A stretch of DNA of 64,000 bases from Photobacterium aphoticum (GCF_001029435.1 NZ_LDOV01000010.1:558001-622000), one strand, 5' to 3'. Shown: positions 55,324 to 64,000, counted from the stretch's first letter. Notes: a model not told the origin generated them from the sequence alone. Made by a program: numbers and translations.

Positions 55324-55701
55324 ATGATTAAGAATATTGTGATTGCCATTGCAACAGCTGCTGTACTTATCCCAACGGTTTCTTTTGCCGGTGAACGTGA
55401 CCATAACGACCGTGCGATGATTCAATACAATGGCCCGGTTGAAACGGTGACTGTGGCTAAACTGCTGGAAGACACCGGTATGTTTACTGAGAAACAAGCC
55501 ATCGTAGAAGGTCAATTGGTGAAGCAACTGAACCATGACACCTTCATTTTCAGTGACGGTACAAAAGAAATTCAGGTGGAGTTGGATGATGACATTCAGT
55601 GGCCAACGGCGATTGATTCAACCACCAAGGTACGTTTGTTCGGCGAATATGAAGGCGGCAATACCCCAGAGATTGAAGTAGATCGTATCCAGCTACTGTA
55701 A
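55324..55701 (+). CDS. Periplasmic OB-fold (BOF/YgiW-YdeI) stress protein
   Basis: 125 residues from the ATG at 55324 (AAGGAG 8 nt upstream). A signal peptide ends at VSFAG. The mature part is one BOF domain: VTVAKLLEDTGMFTEKQAIV, FIFSDGTKEIQVELDDDIQW and VRLFGEYEGG near the end. E. coli YgiW and YdeI of this family are linked to oxidative and antimicrobial peptide stress. It is monocistronic. Confidence 0.9.
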   Translation: MIKNIVIAIATAAVLIPTVSFAGERDHNDRAMIQYNGPVETVTVAKLLEDTGMFTEKQAIVEGQLVKQLNHDTFIFSDGTKEIQVELDDDIQWPTAIDSTTKVRLFGEYEGGNTPEIEVDRIQLL

Positions 55702-55734
55702 CGCCCCAGCTTCCCCCTACACGCCCTTTCTTCC

Positions 55735-55767
55735 AAGCCAGCCCTCATTATGAGGCTGGCTTGATTT
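55735..55767 (+). terminator. Hairpin after the BOF gene
   Basis: AAGCCAGCC (55735-55743) pairs with GGCTGGCTT (55754-55762), with inner TCA/TGA pairs. The T tract is poor (GATTTG), so it is a weaker terminator. Confidence 0.6.
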
Positions 55768-55987
55768 GTCGTACACCTGTCTAAGATCTCATACTTAGTT
55801 AGATTTTCATCACACTCTGACAATCCATTGAATCATTAACCCCTTCATTTCATGGTGTTATCTGGCATCTGGATATTGATTTCTGGTATCTATAAGGCTC
55901 ACCATTAACAATCACTCACATATCGCGTCTGATGTATCCATTTTCGTCATGCTACAATCCTTCTAGCGATTCTTTTTGAGTACCTTC

Positions 55988-56794
55988 ATGTCTGATGCAT
56001 TGTTGTTCCACAAAACGTACCAGCACCCAACCAGTAAAGAATGGGTGGTTTTCGTCCATGGTGCGGGAGGAAGTTCATCGATTTGGTTCAAGCAAATCAA
56101 GGCTTACAAGCAGCACTTCAACCTCTTGTTGCTTGATCTGCGCGGCCATGGCCGCTCCAATAACATGTTTCAGGACATGATAAAGAACCCTTACACGTTC
56201 AAAACCGTCACTACCGATATCGTGCAGGTGCTCAATCATCTAAAAATTCAGTCCGCGCATTTTGTCGGCATTTCTCTGGGTACCATCATTATTCGCAATC
56301 TGGCTGAGCTCGCTCCTGAACGAGTGAAAACCATGGTATTAGGCGGTGCGGTCACGCGCTTAGATGCGAAGTCTCAAATTCTGGTAAAAACCGGCAACCT
56401 GTTTAAGCATTTCCTGCCTTATATGTGGTTATACGGGCTGTTTGCGTACATCGTCATGCCGCAGAAGACCCAAAAAGAATCCCGCTTAATGTTCATTAAT
56501 GATGCCAAGAAATTGTGCCAGAAAGAGTTCAAACGCTGGTTTAAACTGGCGGCAGATGTGAACCCGTTGATGAAGTATTTCAAAGAGCGAGAATTGCCGA
56601 TCCCCACCCTCTATTTGATGGGGGGTAATGACTACATGTTCATCAAGCCGGTGAAAGAGATGGTCAGCAAGCACAAAAACAGCTTCCTGACTGAATTTGA
56701 TAACTGTGGGCATGTGTGCAACGTTGAACGCCCAGATGAGTTCAATCAACACTCTATTGCGTTTATCCAACGCTATCAGACGCTTCCTGCATAA
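55988..56794 (+). CDS. Alpha/beta hydrolase
   Basis: 268 residues from the ATG at 55988 (MSDALLFHKTY). Oxyanion motif FVHGAGGSSSIW, LLDLRGHGRS, nucleophile Ser in VGISLGTII, acid probably Asp in LMGGNDYMF and base His in FDNCGHVCN. A lid-like helical region with basic residues occupies about 130-200. No signal peptide. The substrate class is unknown. Confidence 0.88.
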   Translation: MSDALLFHKTYQHPTSKEWVVFVHGAGGSSSIWFKQIKAYKQHFNLLLLDLRGHGRSNNMFQDMIKNPYTFKTVTTDIVQVLNHLKIQSAHFVGISLGTIIIRNLAELAPERVKTMVLGGAVTRLDAKSQILVKTGNLFKHFLPYMWLYGLFAYIVMPQKTQKESRLMFINDAKKLCQKEFKRWFKLAADVNPLMKYFKERELPIPTLYLMGGNDYMFIKPVKEMVSKHKNSFLTEFDNCGHVCNVERPDEFNQHSIAFIQRYQTLPA

Positions 56795-56843
56795 ACCCAA
56801 CCAAAAGTCAGTGCAAAATCAGCGTAACCTCATGCGCATAAAC

Positions 56844-56875
56844 AAAGAGGCAGCCACTTGTGACTGCCTCTTTCT
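56844..56875. terminator. Bidirectional terminator between two hydrolase genes
   Basis: AAAGAGGCAG (56844-56853) pairs with CTGCCTCTTT (56864-56873), 10-nt loop, between convergent genes. Confidence 0.75.
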
Positions 56876-56916
56876 GTATCCATTCGTAAGAGCAACGCTC
56901 TGTACAAACAAATAAC

Positions 56917-57768
56917 TTACGATGCCATCGTCAACACATGCTTGTTCAAAAACGCGGACAGATGCTGTGTTACCACGTCTGGCTGTTCAAGGTTGATCAT
57001 GTGCCCTGCACCTGGCAGCACAACCAACTCACTACCCACGATACCATCGTGCATCAGGTATGATTCCAATACAGGACGCATTTTGTCCTCAGCTCCCACC
57101 ATAATAAGCGTTGGGATAGTTAACTCTTCCGCTTCTTCAAACATATCGCGGCGACCGTACACCATGCGCCCCATTTTAGCTAATGCACAGGCTTGTTCCG
57201 GCCCCATCGCCAACAAACGGTCTTTAAACGCCATCAGCCAGTCGCTATTTGCAGACTGCGTTGAAGCGTGCAATGGCACAATAAAATCCACCGCTTCAGG
57301 GGTAAAACGCTGCGCTGATTCCACAGTTTCAATCATGTTGAAATACTTCGCATGCGCGACTTGCGGCTCCAACGCCACGAACGTATCCATCAAGATTAAT
57401 GCCTGTACACGTGTAGGCGCTTGAATGGCGATTTCTGTTGCCCACATTCCGCCTGACGACAGCCCAACTAACGAGAACGTCTCGATAGACAATGCATCCA
57501 ACAATGCCAACACATCACGGGCATAATCAGCAAAACTGCGGGTAGCAGCAGGCGCAACCATGGACTGACCATGGCCCCAACAATCCGGCACAATACAACG
57601 GTATGATTGGCTCAGTGCGGCGATTTGATCTGCCCACATGGTGTGATCCCACAGATAGCTGTGACCAAAGACCAATACCGGCCCTTCGCCGATGTCCTGA
57701 TAATGCATCGTCTGTGATGCTACATTGAATGTCTTCACGCGCAATTTATCCTTTTTTACTGCACGCAC
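56917..57768 (-). CDS. Alpha/beta hydrolase
   Basis: 283 residues with a GTG start; a TTG or GTG 8-10 codons later, just after AAGGA, may be the true start. Motifs: FGHSYLWDHTMW, VPDCWGHGQS, nucleophile Ser in VGLSSGGMWA, acid Asp in MVGAEDKMRP and base His in LPGAGHMIN. It resembles 3-oxoadipate enol-lactonase-like or epoxide hydrolase-like enzymes, without proof of substrate. It starts 49 bp after the MATE gene, probably the same transcript. Confidence 0.88.
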   Translation of the reverse strand: MRAVKKDKLRVKTFNVASQTMHYQDIGEGPVLVFGHSYLWDHTMWADQIAALSQSYRCIVPDCWGHGQSMVAPAATRSFADYARDVLALLDALSIETFSLVGLSSGGMWATEIAIQAPTRVQALILMDTFVALEPQVAHAKYFNMIETVESAQRFTPEAVDFIVPLHASTQSANSDWLMAFKDRLLAMGPEQACALAKMGRMVYGRRDMFEEAEELTIPTLIMVGAEDKMRPVLESYLMHDGIVGSELVVLPGAGHMINLEQPDVVTQHLSAFLNKHVLTMAS

Positions 57769-57817
57769 TGCCCGCTTTCCGCAATACGTGTCTGATTATT
57801 AGCGACATTATATCGAT

Positions 57818-59194
57818 TTATTGGGCTTGTGCGTATTTTCGTTCGACGCCCGCCAAACCTTGTTGATACAGCACCCATGCGACAATACCCGCAAACGTGT
57901 TACCCACTAACATGCCCAGAAACAACCCTTGCAGCCCTGCCCACTGTGCCCCCAACCAAATGGCCGGTAAAAAGCAGACAAACAGCCTCAATGCTGAAAT
58001 CAATAACGCGCGCATAGGCAACGTCAACGCATTACAAATGGACACCATCAGCATACAGATCCCCAATGGCCCTAAGCTGATTGGCACCCACATCAGGTGA
58101 ATCGATAAAATATCGGCGACTTTGACTTCACTGGTGAGTAACTGGGTCAATACCGGTGAAAGGGCCAACAAGAGCCCCGCAATCACACATTGCCACACCA
58201 ACACAAACTTCACTGCAATGCGGATCAAGCCTTTGGCGGTCTCCAGCTCGCCACGCCCCAATAACCGCCCCACCATCGGCGGCATCGACATGGTTAACGC
58301 CAATACCACGACGATAGAGAAGAACTCCAGGCGTGATCCTAGTGCCCACGCTGCAACGGCGGCGGCACCGAAACTGGCAACTAATTTTGTGGCCAACATG
58401 GAGGATACCGGTGGCAGCAATTGGCTCATCATCGCGGGTGCCATGATGTGGACTAACTCTTTCATGGATGCAACCACATCCAAATCTTGCCAATCAAAGG
58501 TCATCCAGTGACGTTGTAACACCTTGGGATACACCACCAGCATACCAATACCAAACGCAATGATGGTAGCCCAGGCAGCACCGTTTAGACCCATATCAAA
58601 GGTGAAGATCAATAGCGGATCCAGCGCCATATTCAGTACACTGGTCACGACCATCATGATCCCCGGCAACATGGTATTACCATTGGCTCGGCACAGACTG
58701 TAAGCAAAATACAGCATGGCACCAGACCAGGAACTGGCCAGCCATACGGGCCAATAACTGTCGATGACCGGATAGACAGTGTCAGGTGCACTTAGCAGGA
58801 GCAATATCCAATCGCGGCCGAACCAAATCACCAACGCAAGCAAGAATACGCTGACAGCGCCGGTTAGTACCACTAGCCCACCAAGTTGCTTGGCTCGGTG
58901 CGTCTCTCCCGAACCTGACACGCGAGAAATCAAGGAAGTCGTCGCAATGCCCAGCCCGACTTGCAGACCAATCACCACCATTTGCATCGGCAATGTAAAG
59001 CCCTGTGCGGCCAACGGTAAAATACCCAGTTGGCCGATGAAGGCACTGTCAACCAACTGAAAACTCATTAATGACAGCACGCCGAATAACATCGGCCACG
59101 TCATATCGAACAATTGGCGACCAAGAGGCGTTGGGGTGTCATTCTCCGGAGAAGAAGCACGCGTTGGCTCCACCGACTTTCTTTTAAAAACCAT
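57818..59194 (-). CDS. MATE-family multidrug/sodium antiporter
   Basis: 458 residues with about twelve membrane helices. FDMTWPMLFGVLSLMSFQLVDSAFIGQLG is the MATE start (abridged), and GLGIATTSLISRVSG follows in helix 2. The N-terminal tail is hydrophilic. MATE proteins of NorM/DinF type export cationic drugs in exchange for sodium or protons. No clear ribosome site precedes the chosen ATG. Upstream of the alpha/beta hydrolase gene in the same direction. Confidence 0.92.
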   Translation of the reverse strand: MVFKRKSVEPTRASSPENDTPTPLGRQLFDMTWPMLFGVLSLMSFQLVDSAFIGQLGILPLAAQGFTLPMQMVVIGLQVGLGIATTSLISRVSGSGETHRAKQLGGLVVLTGAVSVFLLALVIWFGRDWILLLLSAPDTVYPVIDSYWPVWLASSWSGAMLYFAYSLCRANGNTMLPGIMMVVTSVLNMALDPLLIFTFDMGLNGAAWATIIAFGIGMLVVYPKVLQRHWMTFDWQDLDVVASMKELVHIMAPAMMSQLLPPVSSMLATKLVASFGAAAVAAWALGSRLEFFSIVVVLALTMSMPPMVGRLLGRGELETAKGLIRIAVKFVLVWQCVIAGLLLALSPVLTQLLTSEVKVADILSIHLMWVPISLGPLGICMLMVSICNALTLPMRALLISALRLFVCFLPAIWLGAQWAGLQGLFLGMLVGNTFAGIVAWVLYQQGLAGVERKYAQAQ

Positions 59195-59370
59195 CGCTTA
59201 AAAACCACATTGATGAAATAAAGAAGGGTGACTCTTTGCAGTATAGGGAAAGCCTCTGCCGCAATGAAATGGATGATAGGTATCTCCTCTCTCCCCCTTC
59301 GTCGCTCTGGTATATCGCAGTGAGAATGCCTGCATATAACAGCGAGGAACTGCAAGCAAAAAAAGAGCAA

Positions 59371-59400
59371 CAAAAAAGCCCGATACAGATCGGGCTCTTT
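59371..59400 (-). terminator. Terminator of the PRA-PH-like gene
   Basis: GCCCGAT (59378-59384) pairs with ATCGGGC (59389-59395), loop ACAG. On the minus strand the hairpin is followed by six T. Confidence 0.88.
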
Positions 59401-59416
59401 GTTTAATGCAGCGGGA

Positions 59417-59995
59417 TTATGCCGTGACGATTTTGACCAAATCGGCTGGACGGTAATAGATTGACTTCAATACTTTACCTTGACGAACCAATTTACCACC
59501 AAGGTCAACATCTTTACCGCATTTTGCGATGATGTAAGGGCCTTTCTGGCTTCCGACAATCTCTACACCTTGCTCAGCGTAATGCGCTTGAGTTTCTGCA
59601 AACTCTTGCTCATTACGGCACACTTTGCTCATGTTGCTTGAATGCACTTCATCCCAACATGCCACAAAATCAAAGCCCAAACGTTGTGCAATTTGTAGTA
59701 GCAAGTCAATCAGGTAGCTAATGCCAATATTCGCTTCTACCGTTGCATCGCCAAGGTGCACCAAGCGCCCCATCAATACATACACAGAATCGACAATCGC
59801 ATCTGCCTGCTCAACCAGTGAATCCGCTTCCGCCAATTCTGTTAGCTCTTCAACAGCCAACGAGGTGTGTAATGCATCTGCCTGCGCATTCAAAGTCGCA
59901 GGTGATTCGATGTCCAAATCAAACGTCTCGCGAAACTCACGAATATCACGGTAAAGGTGATCGAATAGCGCTTGATCCAATACAGCCAGCTTCAT
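59417..59995 (-). CDS. PRA-PH/MazG-like nucleotide pyrophosphohydrolase-related protein
   Basis: 192 residues from the ATG at 59995 (AAGGA 7 nt upstream). The all-alpha region carries the metal-binding pattern EELTELAEA then EQADAIVDSVYVLMG, as in the phosphoribosyl-ATP and MazG-like pyrophosphatases. The C-terminal part (HSSNMSKVCRNEQEFAETQA, YRPADLVKIV) is typical of the phage/bacterial homologues, not of HisE. A house-cleaning NTP pyrophosphatase role is likely but unproven. Confidence 0.85.
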   Translation of the reverse strand: MKLAVLDQALFDHLYRDIREFRETFDLDIESPATLNAQADALHTSLAVEELTELAEADSLVEQADAIVDSVYVLMGRLVHLGDATVEANIGISYLIDLLLQIAQRLGFDFVACWDEVHSSNMSKVCRNEQEFAETQAHYAEQGVEIVGSQKGPYIIAKCGKDVDLGGKLVRQGKVLKSIYYRPADLVKIVTA

Positions 59996-60162
59996 GCAAA
60001 ATTCCTTTGTCATCATCTCTAAGGTAAATTCATACCACCTTAGATTTTATAAAATACCCAGTCATGTCGTATTGAGCATTTACTCATACACATGCATCGC
60101 CAATTTTCTGGCGCACATTTTCACCCGTTTTAATCAACAAACGGGTAAAATGGAACGCGTGA

Positions 60163-60519
60163 TTAGAATGCTTTCGGGGCGAAACCAGTCACTTCTTTCA
60201 GGCCCATTTCACGGCCTAATGCAGTCATTGGGTGTACCACAACCAAGCCTTTAACAGACTTTTTCAGCTTACCCATATCCGCTTGTTCAGCTTTCGTCAG
60301 TGCACGTTTGAATGCCAAAGACTTCACATCACCGCTTTGCTTAGAAAGCTGGCGCTGCTTCTGACCTTTCACTTGATTGATTTTTTTTGTAATAGTTTCA
60401 ATCTCTTGCATTGCCTGACCAGCAATTGCCTGATCACCACGATCTTTTGCACCCGCCAATTTACGACGAAGCTTATCCAAACGGTTGTTCAGTTGCTGAA
60501 GCTCTTGCTTTAAATTCAT
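60163..60519 (-). CDS. yibL: YibL-like ribosome-associated protein
   Basis: 118 residues; AAGGT before the ATG. A basic, helical protein starting MNLKQELQQLNNRLDKLRRK and containing FKRALTKAEQADMGKLKKSV and VVVHPMTALGREMGL, which I recognise as YibL, reported as associated with ribosomes in E. coli. The leader contains a small inverted repeat, TCTTGAG (60547-60553) with CTCAAGA (60561-60567). Confidence 0.9.
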   Translation of the reverse strand: MNLKQELQQLNNRLDKLRRKLAGAKDRGDQAIAGQAMQEIETITKKINQVKGQKQRQLSKQSGDVKSLAFKRALTKAEQADMGKLKKSVKGLVVVHPMTALGREMGLKEVTGFAPKAF

Positions 60520-60783
60520 GTAGTTACCTTAGTATTTACGACAACGTCTTGAGGCAAAATCTCAAGAAATATTGCTGAACAGGAGATTATATAACAACTC
60601 CTACCATTAAGGGCAGAATTTATTAACTTCAATTTTATCAGTAAGAAGAAAAATGCGAGGGAAACGACGATATGCAATCACGGGCATTATAGGTTACTTC
60701 ATAATGTGAAGTGGATCACCCAGAGTGTCAAAAAGTCCTTTTATACTCCGTCAAATAAATGACGTACAAAGGATTATCTCGTT

Positions 60784-60954
60784 ATGTGTCTAAATTGTGG
60801 AAAACCAGCATTCTCTCGTGTTAAGCGCCGTTTTATTGAAAAACACTTCACCCACAAGAAGTGCCAAAAGTTCCGTTGCCATAGCTGCCACAATATTTTC
60901 TTCGTTGACATCGGCAACCCTGTTGGCTCTTTCATTCCCGACGGCATGATCTGA
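60784..60954 (+). CDS. Small Cys-rich (zinc-ribbon-like) protein
   Basis: 56 residues: MCLNCGKPAFSRVK near the start, then KKCQKFRCHSCHNIFFVDIG. The CxxC pair at residues 2-5 and a second Cys/His cluster (C27, C32, C35) suggest a zinc ribbon. The ATG is preceded by AAAGGA at 10 nt. The protein is basic in the first half. No family is recognised, and the frame is short, so it is moderately supported by motif spacing. The rest of the 60520-61044 stretch shows nothing more. Confidence 0.55.
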   Translation: MCLNCGKPAFSRVKRRFIEKHFTHKKCQKFRCHSCHNIFFVDIGNPVGSFIPDGMI

Positions 60955-61044
60955 ATGTAACGTTTTCATGACGTAATGAACGTAAGCCGTTGATCTCGCC
61001 TAGTCATAGCCGCCTTCATTAAGATGTTTTATGATGAGGCCAAT

Positions 61045-61779
61045 ATGTCTGACATTAAGGCGATAACGACTATGATCATTGCAGGACACCGTGGCGCTGC
61101 CGCATTAGCCCCAGAGAACACGCTCGCGGGTATTCGCTTAGCTGCCACTACTGCCGCAACCGGCATCGAAATAGATACACAACTGAGCGCCGATGGTATT
61201 CCCGTTGTTTTTCACGACGAATCTGTCAAACGCTGTACCAATGGCTCGGGTAATGTATCTTCAATGACCTTGACACAATTACAAAGTCTCGATGCCGGTT
61301 CATGGTTTGATCCTCGATTTGCCGCGCAAACTATCCCCTCGCTGGAACAAGCGATGCAGCAATGTTTAGCGTCAGATCTCATCCTTAACCTCGAACTCAA
61401 AATACACCACACGCCAGAATCCATACCATTGGTGAATGCCGTCGCGGCATTGGTTGAACGCATCCATTTCCCTGCGGATAAACTCATCCTTTCCAGCTTT
61501 GAGATCGCGGCACTGGAACAATGCCAGCGTGTCTTGCCCGATGTACGCCGAGGCTACATCTGCGAAGACTGGTCTGCGAACCAATTAGATACCCTGCAAC
61601 CACTCGACTTGTTCAGTGTCCACATGGATCATCACATCCTGACCCCGGCCATTGCGACTTCCATTAAAGCTGCGAACCTGCAGTTACAAATCTGGACCAT
61701 GAATGATCCTATCCAGAAGCAACGCTTCGCGGACATGGGCGTGGATGTGATCATCACGGATTGTCCGGATCAGTTCTAA
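61045..61779 (+). CDS. Glycerophosphodiester phosphodiesterase (GDPD)
   Basis: 244 residues from the ATG at 61045 (GAGG 5 nt upstream); an ATG seven codons earlier is possible. Catalytic motifs: IAGHRGAAALAPENTLAG (His, Arg, Glu), GIEIDTQLSADGIPVVFHDE (Glu, Asp, His) and LNLELKIH. No signal peptide, so it is a cytosolic UgpQ-type enzyme that releases glycerol 3-phosphate from glycerophosphodiesters. It appears monocistronic. Confidence 0.93.
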   Translation: MSDIKAITTMIIAGHRGAAALAPENTLAGIRLAATTAATGIEIDTQLSADGIPVVFHDESVKRCTNGSGNVSSMTLTQLQSLDAGSWFDPRFAAQTIPSLEQAMQQCLASDLILNLELKIHHTPESIPLVNAVAALVERIHFPADKLILSSFEIAALEQCQRVLPDVRRGYICEDWSANQLDTLQPLDLFSVHMDHHILTPAIATSIKAANLQLQIWTMNDPIQKQRFADMGVDVIITDCPDQF

Positions 61780-61805
61780 CGGCCTGTTATCTCTATTAAC
61801 GACCA

Positions 61806-61865
61806 GTCACCGCTTAAGGCGTCCCTTTCGTTGGCTTAGCAGCCCTCATGGACGCCTTACGTGAC
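61806..61865. repeat. Long imperfect hairpin upstream of the DEAD-box helicase gene
   Basis: TAAGGCGTCC (61815-61824) pairs perfectly with GGACGCCTTA (61850-61859), extended by GTCAC (61806-61810) with GTGAC (61861-61865). No T run follows. It could terminate the GDPD transcript by another route, or structure the leader of the helicase mRNA. The rest of the 61780-62081 gap is AT-rich promoter-like DNA. Confidence 0.6.
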
Positions 61866-62081
61866 ACGCCCGATAACCAATTTCTCTCCCTGTTTTGTGC
61901 ATTCCTGTGTACTTTCACTTATCTCTGAGCAGCTTATCTGCTGCCGTTACCCTGTCATTTTATGCTAATTGCACAATTTACCGGCAATTACCGTAAAATA
62001 GTCCCCACAGCTCGCTATTATTCATCTATAATCACCGACCATATTTTTGTCAGGCTCAGCCGTCTGCTTTAGGAAATAAGA

Positions 62082-63377
62082 ATGTCATTTGCAGCACAAA
62101 ACTTTTCTCAGGACATTGTCCGCGCCCTTACTGAGTGCGGCTACGAGAAATTAACCCCAATCCAACAACAAGCGATTCCACATGCTCGTCGAGGAAACGA
62201 TATTCTTGCCAACGCACAAACCGGCACTGGCAAAACTGCAGCGTTTTCTCTGCCAATCATCCAGCAAATTCTGGACACACCAAAATCACGCAGCCGTTGT
62301 CATGCTCGCGCATTGATTTTGGCGCCAACTCGTGAACTGGTTGCTCAGATCGCGAAAAACATTCAAGACTACAGCAAGTACACCGACCTGAAAGTGGCAG
62401 CCATTTACGGCGGCACAAAAATGTCTTCTCAGGAACGCGTACTGGAGCAAGGTGTCGATATTCTTGTTGCAACACCTGGCCGCTTGATTGAGCACATGGA
62501 ACTGAAAAACCTGTTCCTGGCGAACCTTGAATTCTTGGTTTTCGATGAAGCTGACCGCATGCTGGACATGGGCTTCGTTTCTGCTATCCGCACTATCATG
62601 GCGGATATCCGTAACCACCCACAAACCATGCTGTTCTCTGCGACTTTCTCTAGCCAAATGAACGTACTGGCTGGTGACATTCTGCGTAAGCCTAAGCGTA
62701 TTTCTGTTAGCCCAGAGAATGCTACCGCTGACACCATTGCTCACGTGGTTTACCCGGTAGATGAAGATCGCAAACGTGAACTGCTGTCTGAACTGATCGG
62801 TAAGAAAAACTGGCAGCAAGTACTGGTTTTCGTGAACTACAAAGAAACCGCGAATGAACTGGTTAAAGAACTGAAACTGGACGGCATTAAAGCGGTACTA
62901 TGCCACGGTGACAAAGCACAAAGTGCTCGCCGTCGTGCGCTTGATGAGTTCAAAGAAGGTAAAGCACGTGTGATGGTTGCGACAGAAGTGGCTGCACGTG
63001 GTCTGGATATTCAAGGCCTGCCTCACGTAGTGAACTACGACATGCCATTCCTGGCGGAAGACTATGTACACCGTATCGGTCGTACTGGCCGTGCAGGCCT
63101 ACAAGGCCACGCCGTGTCTTTCGTTAGCCGTGATGAAGAACTGACGCTAGTTCAGGTTGAAGCGCTGATCAAACAACGTATTCGCCGTGTAGAGCTAGCC
63201 GGTTACGAGCCAAAGAGCCGTGATGCGCTACTGGATAAAATGCACAACAAACCAGCCTTCCGTGATCGTCGTGGCCGTACCAACAACCCGACTGAGCAGC
63301 AGTCTGACGCAGAGCGTCGTGCTCGCCTACGTCGCGCGGTACTGAATAAGTCTAAAATCACCAAGCTGAATAAGTAA
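62082..63377 (+). CDS. DEAD-box RNA helicase, RhlE-like
   Basis: 431 residues; AGGAAATAAG before the ATG. Motifs in order: Q motif (GYEKLTPIQQQAIP), AQTGTGKT, PTREL, TPGR, VFDEADRM (DEAD), LFSATFS, ARGLDI and HRIGRTGR. The C-terminal extension after about residue 375 is short and basic (RRARLRRAV), as in RhlE-like proteins, and lacks the RNA-binding tails of DbpA or CsdA. Likely roles are RNA structure remodelling and ribosome assembly. A hairpin terminator follows. Confidence 0.93.
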   Translation: MSFAAQNFSQDIVRALTECGYEKLTPIQQQAIPHARRGNDILANAQTGTGKTAAFSLPIIQQILDTPKSRSRCHARALILAPTRELVAQIAKNIQDYSKYTDLKVAAIYGGTKMSSQERVLEQGVDILVATPGRLIEHMELKNLFLANLEFLVFDEADRMLDMGFVSAIRTIMADIRNHPQTMLFSATFSSQMNVLAGDILRKPKRISVSPENATADTIAHVVYPVDEDRKRELLSELIGKKNWQQVLVFVNYKETANELVKELKLDGIKAVLCHGDKAQSARRRALDEFKEGKARVMVATEVAARGLDIQGLPHVVNYDMPFLAEDYVHRIGRTGRAGLQGHAVSFVSRDEELTLVQVEALIKQRIRRVELAGYEPKSRDALLDKMHNKPAFRDRRGRTNNPTEQQSDAERRARLRRAVLNKSKITKLNK

Positions 63378-63435
63378 TTGTCAGTCAGTGAGCGTGTTTG
63401 GCACTCTATGTTAAACACGTAAACGACATCTTCAG

Positions 63436-63467
63436 AAAAGGTTAGCCATTGGCTAACCTTTTTTATT
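63436..63467 (+). terminator. Terminator of the helicase gene
   Basis: AAGGTTAGCC (63438-63447) pairs with GGCTAACCTT (63451-63460), short loop, followed by TTTTATT. Confidence 0.88.
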
Positions 63468-63559
63468 GCAGTGTTATGGCTGTTTTAAAGCGATACGTTA
63501 AGGAATCGCTCCCCGTGATTGATCTCCACAGGCAAATCATGTTGTCTCTTCAGGGCAAT

Positions 63560-64000
63560 CTACTGCACTTGTATGTAAGCCTTAAATGGCCCGCCGGGGA
63601 TGGAACTTGAAGTCGCAACGGCAAAAGATGCCCATTTCGCGCCATCTTGCATCGCTTCATCAATCGGCTTATCACTTAGCAAACCATGTATCACGCCCGC
63701 CGCGAAAGCATCACCGGCCCCCGTGGTGTCGATCACTTCAGTATTCACAGCAGGAACAAAGACAGAATCATCCTGACTGTATGCGGTCGCCCCATGCTCA
63801 CCGTCTGTCACAATAAAATAGCGCAGAGACTGACCGGCAACCGACACGCCGTATTCCCACACCGAGCAGTCTGATTCTGTCTGATGCCCTCGCTCACGAT
63901 GTGCCGTCAAATCTGACTTCGAGGTTATCAGAACATGGCATGGTCGATGCTCTTCACCTTTCGGGAGCTGTGCTACCACCAGCAATGCATGCTGAGAGTC
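63560..64000 (-). CDS. PfkB-family carbohydrate kinase, C-terminal part (truncated by window edge)
   Basis: The minus-strand frame is open to the right edge, so the N-terminal half is missing; about 146 residues are visible. The PfkB signature 2 is present: EVIDTTGAGDAFAAGVIHGL, with the catalytic Asp of GAGD, preceded by RYFIVTDGEHGATAYSQDDS. The family phosphorylates ribose, fructose-like sugars or nucleosides. The sugar cannot be assigned without the N-terminal part. Confidence 0.88.
   Translation of the reverse strand, partial: DSQHALLVVAQLPKGEEHRPCHVLITSKSDLTAHRERGHQTESDCSVWEYGVSVAGQSLRYFIVTDGEHGATAYSQDDSVFVPAVNTEVIDTTGAGDAFAAGVIHGLLSDKPIDEAMQDGAKWASFAVATSSSIPGGPFKAYIQVQ

Noticed and set aside
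1-64000. Mobile elements, prophage, CRISPR array, tRNA genes
   Set aside because: No transposase, integrase, phage structural gene, regular spaced repeat or cloverleaf was seen; composition is even across the window.

Overview
The window looks like a chromosomal segment of a marine or halophilic gammaproteobacterium close to the Vibrionaceae. The lineage is inferred, not proven. The pointers are RavA/ViaA, YibL, DUF1840, an AroG-type DAHP synthase, a nirBD operon with an E. coli-like promoter layout, a GlyGly-CTERM trypsin-like protease and a stand-alone precorrin-2 dehydrogenase. Base composition is near 50 % G+C throughout. I see no tRNA, rRNA, insertion sequence, prophage or CRISPR array. 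Genes are dense and short operons are separated by clear hairpin terminators, many of them bidirectional between convergent genes.

Left part (1-16.3 kb): the window opens inside a pel exopolysaccharide operon. The end of pelC is followed by pelD, pelE, pelF and pelG with translational overlaps; pelA and pelB must lie upstream. Then come a slipin/NfeD membrane protease pair, a monocistronic receptor with the architecture of an ionotropic glutamate receptor (8.6-9.8 kb), the viaA-ravA operon, a membrane diguanylate cyclase (a possible c-di-GMP source for PelD), a PstS-like protein and a sulfurtransferase.

Middle part (16.3-38 kb): an LpxR-like outer membrane protein, an FAH-like unknown, the secreted GlyGly-CTERM protease, an RND efflux pair, a siroheme-type dehydrogenase with a decayed methyltransferase tail, MarC, a nucleotidyltransferase, a two-domain TerD protein and a PEP-CTERM-like protein. 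Next is the nitrite-reduction operon nirB-nirD-nirC-like-cobA. The promoter of nirB shows FNR and NarL/NarP-type sites at the spacing known from E. coli. CobA makes precorrin-2 and the distant CysG-N-like protein can finish siroheme, the cofactor of NirB.

Right part (38-64 kb): a glycine-zipper lipoprotein, an orphan RodA paralogue, O-acetylhomoserine sulfhydrylase, a DJ-1/PfpI-like protein whose usual nucleophile position is Gly, a rhomboid protease, several small lipoproteins, AroG with a TyrR box, and a four-gene polar amino acid ABC importer. These are followed by the cobalamin genes cobU-cobC-cobQ, two alpha/beta hydrolases, a MATE exporter, a PRA-PH-like protein, YibL, a 56-residue Cys-rich protein, a glycerophosphodiesterase, a DEAD-box helicase with a structured upstream region, and the C-terminal part of a PfkB-family kinase running off the right edge.

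The items most worth a second look are the iGluR-like channel, three helically spaced CCAATAT repeats upstream of ravA, an 18-bp perfect palindrome between the RND operon and the siroheme gene, and the sorting-signal proteins (GlyGly-CTERM, PEP-CTERM) together with a rhomboid protease. I found no clearly new multi-gene system.
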